Shown here: in pieces, positions 51,201 through 52,483 of the stretch
How the letters are laid out: every line of letters starts with the position of its first letter
How positions within the stretch are numbered: the first letter of the stretch is position 1
DNA from: Liolophura sinensis
Taxonomy: Eukaryota > Mollusca > Polyplacophora > Chitonida > Chitonidae
DNA: 52,483 nucleotides
Assembly: GCF_032854445.1 (NCBI RefSeq)
Contig: NW_027018247.1
Coordinates: 1 to 52,483 of the forward strand
Direction: 5' to 3'
The notes under the pieces: generated by a model
The model's database searches: none
What the model was told of the DNA's origin: nothing
The model's input: the letters and a program-made list of their open reading frames with translations, nothing else
Translations under genes and position numbers: made by a program

Positions 51201-52483
51201 AAATCGAATGGTGCAAACCGCGTTGCTCTCCGACCAATACTTTTGGCTGTAGTGACATTTGAATGATCATTTATGTCAAAATCACGTGCCCAGCAAACGG
51301 CTCTTACTCCATGGAACCAGGGAAATTTGCAATTTTTCAAACAGCTGCCAATGCCTGGCTCAATCCGCATCTTTTGGCACCTTACTGAAGTGGGTTAGTG
51401 TTCAGTTGTACTTTTACAGCAGACTGTATCAAGTACCTTGTGTTTTTCACGTACAAATGGTGTGGTTTTTCTACACGTAGATAAAGACATTGAGATGTCT
51501 TGGACTTAGAAGTAAGGACAATTGCTGGGTGAGTTAAATGGGCTTGGCCCAAAGATTTCAGGTCTTCTGGGCTACCGAAGGGCACATAACTTATAGTCAA
51601 AAGTTGAATATAGTAATGACCAGTCGCGATTGTACAGAGTACAGTGTAGCCGATTTCAATTAACAAAAAGACCAGGCAAAAATGCAAAAGTGCGAAAACT
51701 GTTCCAGTGCTGCTGGTAAAAGGCTAATCCGACGTATTTTGTGGACGAGAAATCGAATGGTGCAAACCGCGTTGCTCTCCGACCAATACTTTTGGCTGTA
51801 GTGACAATTGAATGATCATTTATGTCATAATCACGTGCCCAGCAAAACGGCTCTTACTCCATGGGAAACCAGGGATATTTGCAATTTTTCAACAGCTGCC
51901 GATGCCTGGCTCAATTCCGCATCTTTTGGCACCTTACTTAAGTGGGTCAGTGTTCAGTTGTACTTTTTACAGCAGACTGTATCAAGAACCTTGTGTTTCT
52001 CACGTACAAATGGTGTGGTTTTTCTACACGTAGATAAAGACATTGAGATTGTCTTGCACTTAGAAGTAAGGCAATTGCTGGTTGAGTTAAATGGGCTTAG
52101 CCCAAAGATTTGACGTCTGCTGGGCTTACCGAAGGGCACATAACTTATAGTCAAAAGTTGAATATAGTAATGACCAGTCGCGATTGTACAGAGTACAGTG
52201 TAGCCGATTTCAATTAACAAAAAGACCAGGCAAAAATGCAAAAGTGCGAAAACTGTTCCAGTGCTGCTGGTAAGAGGCTAATCGACGTATTTTGTGACGA
52301 GAAATCGAATGGTGCAAACCGCGTTGCTCTCCGACCAATACTTTTGCCTGTAGCGACAATTGAATGATCATTTATGTCATAATCACGTGCACAGCAACGG
52401 CTCTTACTCCATGGAAACCAGGGAAATTGCAATTTTTCAACAGCTGCCGATGCCTGGCTCAATTCCGCATCTTTTGGCACCTT
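45207..52483. repeat. 16-monomer higher-order unit, copy gamma (truncated by window end)
   Basis: Units start at 45207, 45756, 46305, 46854, 47403, 47952, 48501, 49050, 49600, 50154, 50705, 51259, 51808 and 52357. They follow copy beta one for one at an offset of 8,783-8,797 bp. Private changes include AAATTTCC near 45277, CTCCCGATG near 46939 and GGGTAAGTG near 48636. After ~47.4 kb the copy fills with one-base indels, which explains the drift in offset. Two more units would be expected beyond the window. Confidence 0.87.
52357..52483. repeat. Partial satellite monomer at right edge
   Basis: The first 127 bp of an X-type monomer (GTGCACAGC), ending at GGCACCTT. It corresponds to the unit at 43560. 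The window stops inside the array, so the right boundary of the satellite is not seen. Confidence 0.95.

Larger units (their letters stand above)
1..52483. repeat. 549-bp satellite DNA array (about 96 tandem monomers)
   Basis: The same ~549-bp unit recurs head to tail across the whole window. Anchoring on CAATTGAATGATCA, unit starts fall at 179, 731, 1281, 1832, 2382, 2931, 3481, 4030, 4571, 5121, 5672, 6225, 6771, 7321, 7876, 8426, 8975, 9524, 10073, 10622, 11171 and so on to 52357. Spacing is exactly 549 in most of the 8.4-47.4 kb interval. All monomers have the same orientation, and there is no insertion of unrelated DNA. Monomers differ by a limited set of shared diagnostic variants. This pattern of one monomer, low divergence and higher-order repeats is typical of centromeric or heterochromatic satellite DNA in eukaryotes. 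I do not recognise the family. Centromere identity is inference only. Confidence 0.98.

Noticed and set aside
1-52483. CRISPR array
   Set aside because: The repeats are 549 bp and directly adjacent, with no unique spacers and no cas genes.
1-52483. Ribosomal, 5S, tRNA or histone gene cluster
   Set aside because: No conserved rRNA, tRNA or histone sequence is recognisable, and the unit is far too short for 45S rDNA or a histone cluster.
1-52483. Transposon or retroelement, including a Helitron-like tandem
   Set aside because: I saw no terminal inverted repeats, target duplications, or transposase or reverse-transcriptase motifs. A distant origin from a transposon cannot be excluded.
1-52483. 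Telomeric repeats
   Set aside because: No run of TTAGGG, TTAGG or similar units was seen.

Overview
The whole window is one uninterrupted tandem satellite array. A monomer of about 549 bp recurs head to tail, always in the same orientation, from the first base to the last. I count 95 complete monomers plus a 178-bp partial on the left and a 127-bp partial on the right. I found no protein-coding gene, rRNA, tRNA, CRISPR array, transposon or unique flanking sequence. This points to a eukaryotic nuclear genome and a heterochromatic (centromeric, pericentromeric or sex/B-chromosome-like) locus. GC in one counted monomer is about 42-43%. CpG is only mildly depleted (roughly 18 seen against about 25 expected per monomer), which fits an invertebrate or another lightly methylated genome better than a vertebrate or plant. 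I do not recognise the satellite family and cannot name the species.

Monomer anchor: I number monomers from the TTG inside CAATTGAATGATCA. There are two main monomer classes. Class X carries TTCATGTGGGTCTGTGGTC, AAGTACC and CTTGGAC. Class Y carries CTGAAGTGGGTCAGTG, AAGAACC and CTTGCAC. They mostly alternate, giving a 1,098-bp dimer. A divergent third type (X'/Y'') carries GGAAATTGGC and TTATAAATG.

Layout: 0.2-4.6 kb is a 4-monomer higher-order repeat with many small indels. 4.6-12.7 kb is mainly alternating X/Y. 12.67-16.79 kb is a block duplicated at 29.69-33.81 kb. 16.66-21.6 kb is the first of three copies of a 9-monomer block; the others start at 36,424 and 45,207. 24.1-30.9 kb is a 4-monomer (2,196-bp) higher-order repeat present three times in tandem, almost perfectly. 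36,424-45,206 is a 16-monomer unit (8,783 bp) that repeats as 45,207-52,483 and contains a nested 6-monomer duplication. Hybrid monomers mark likely unequal-crossover or conversion breakpoints.

Sequence quality is uneven. From about 8.1 to 47.4 kb nearly every monomer is exactly 549 bp. The first ~8 kb and last ~5 kb are full of one-base homopolymer indels, as expected for under-polished long-read contig ends. No set of genes works together here; what the sequence records is the history of satellite amplification.
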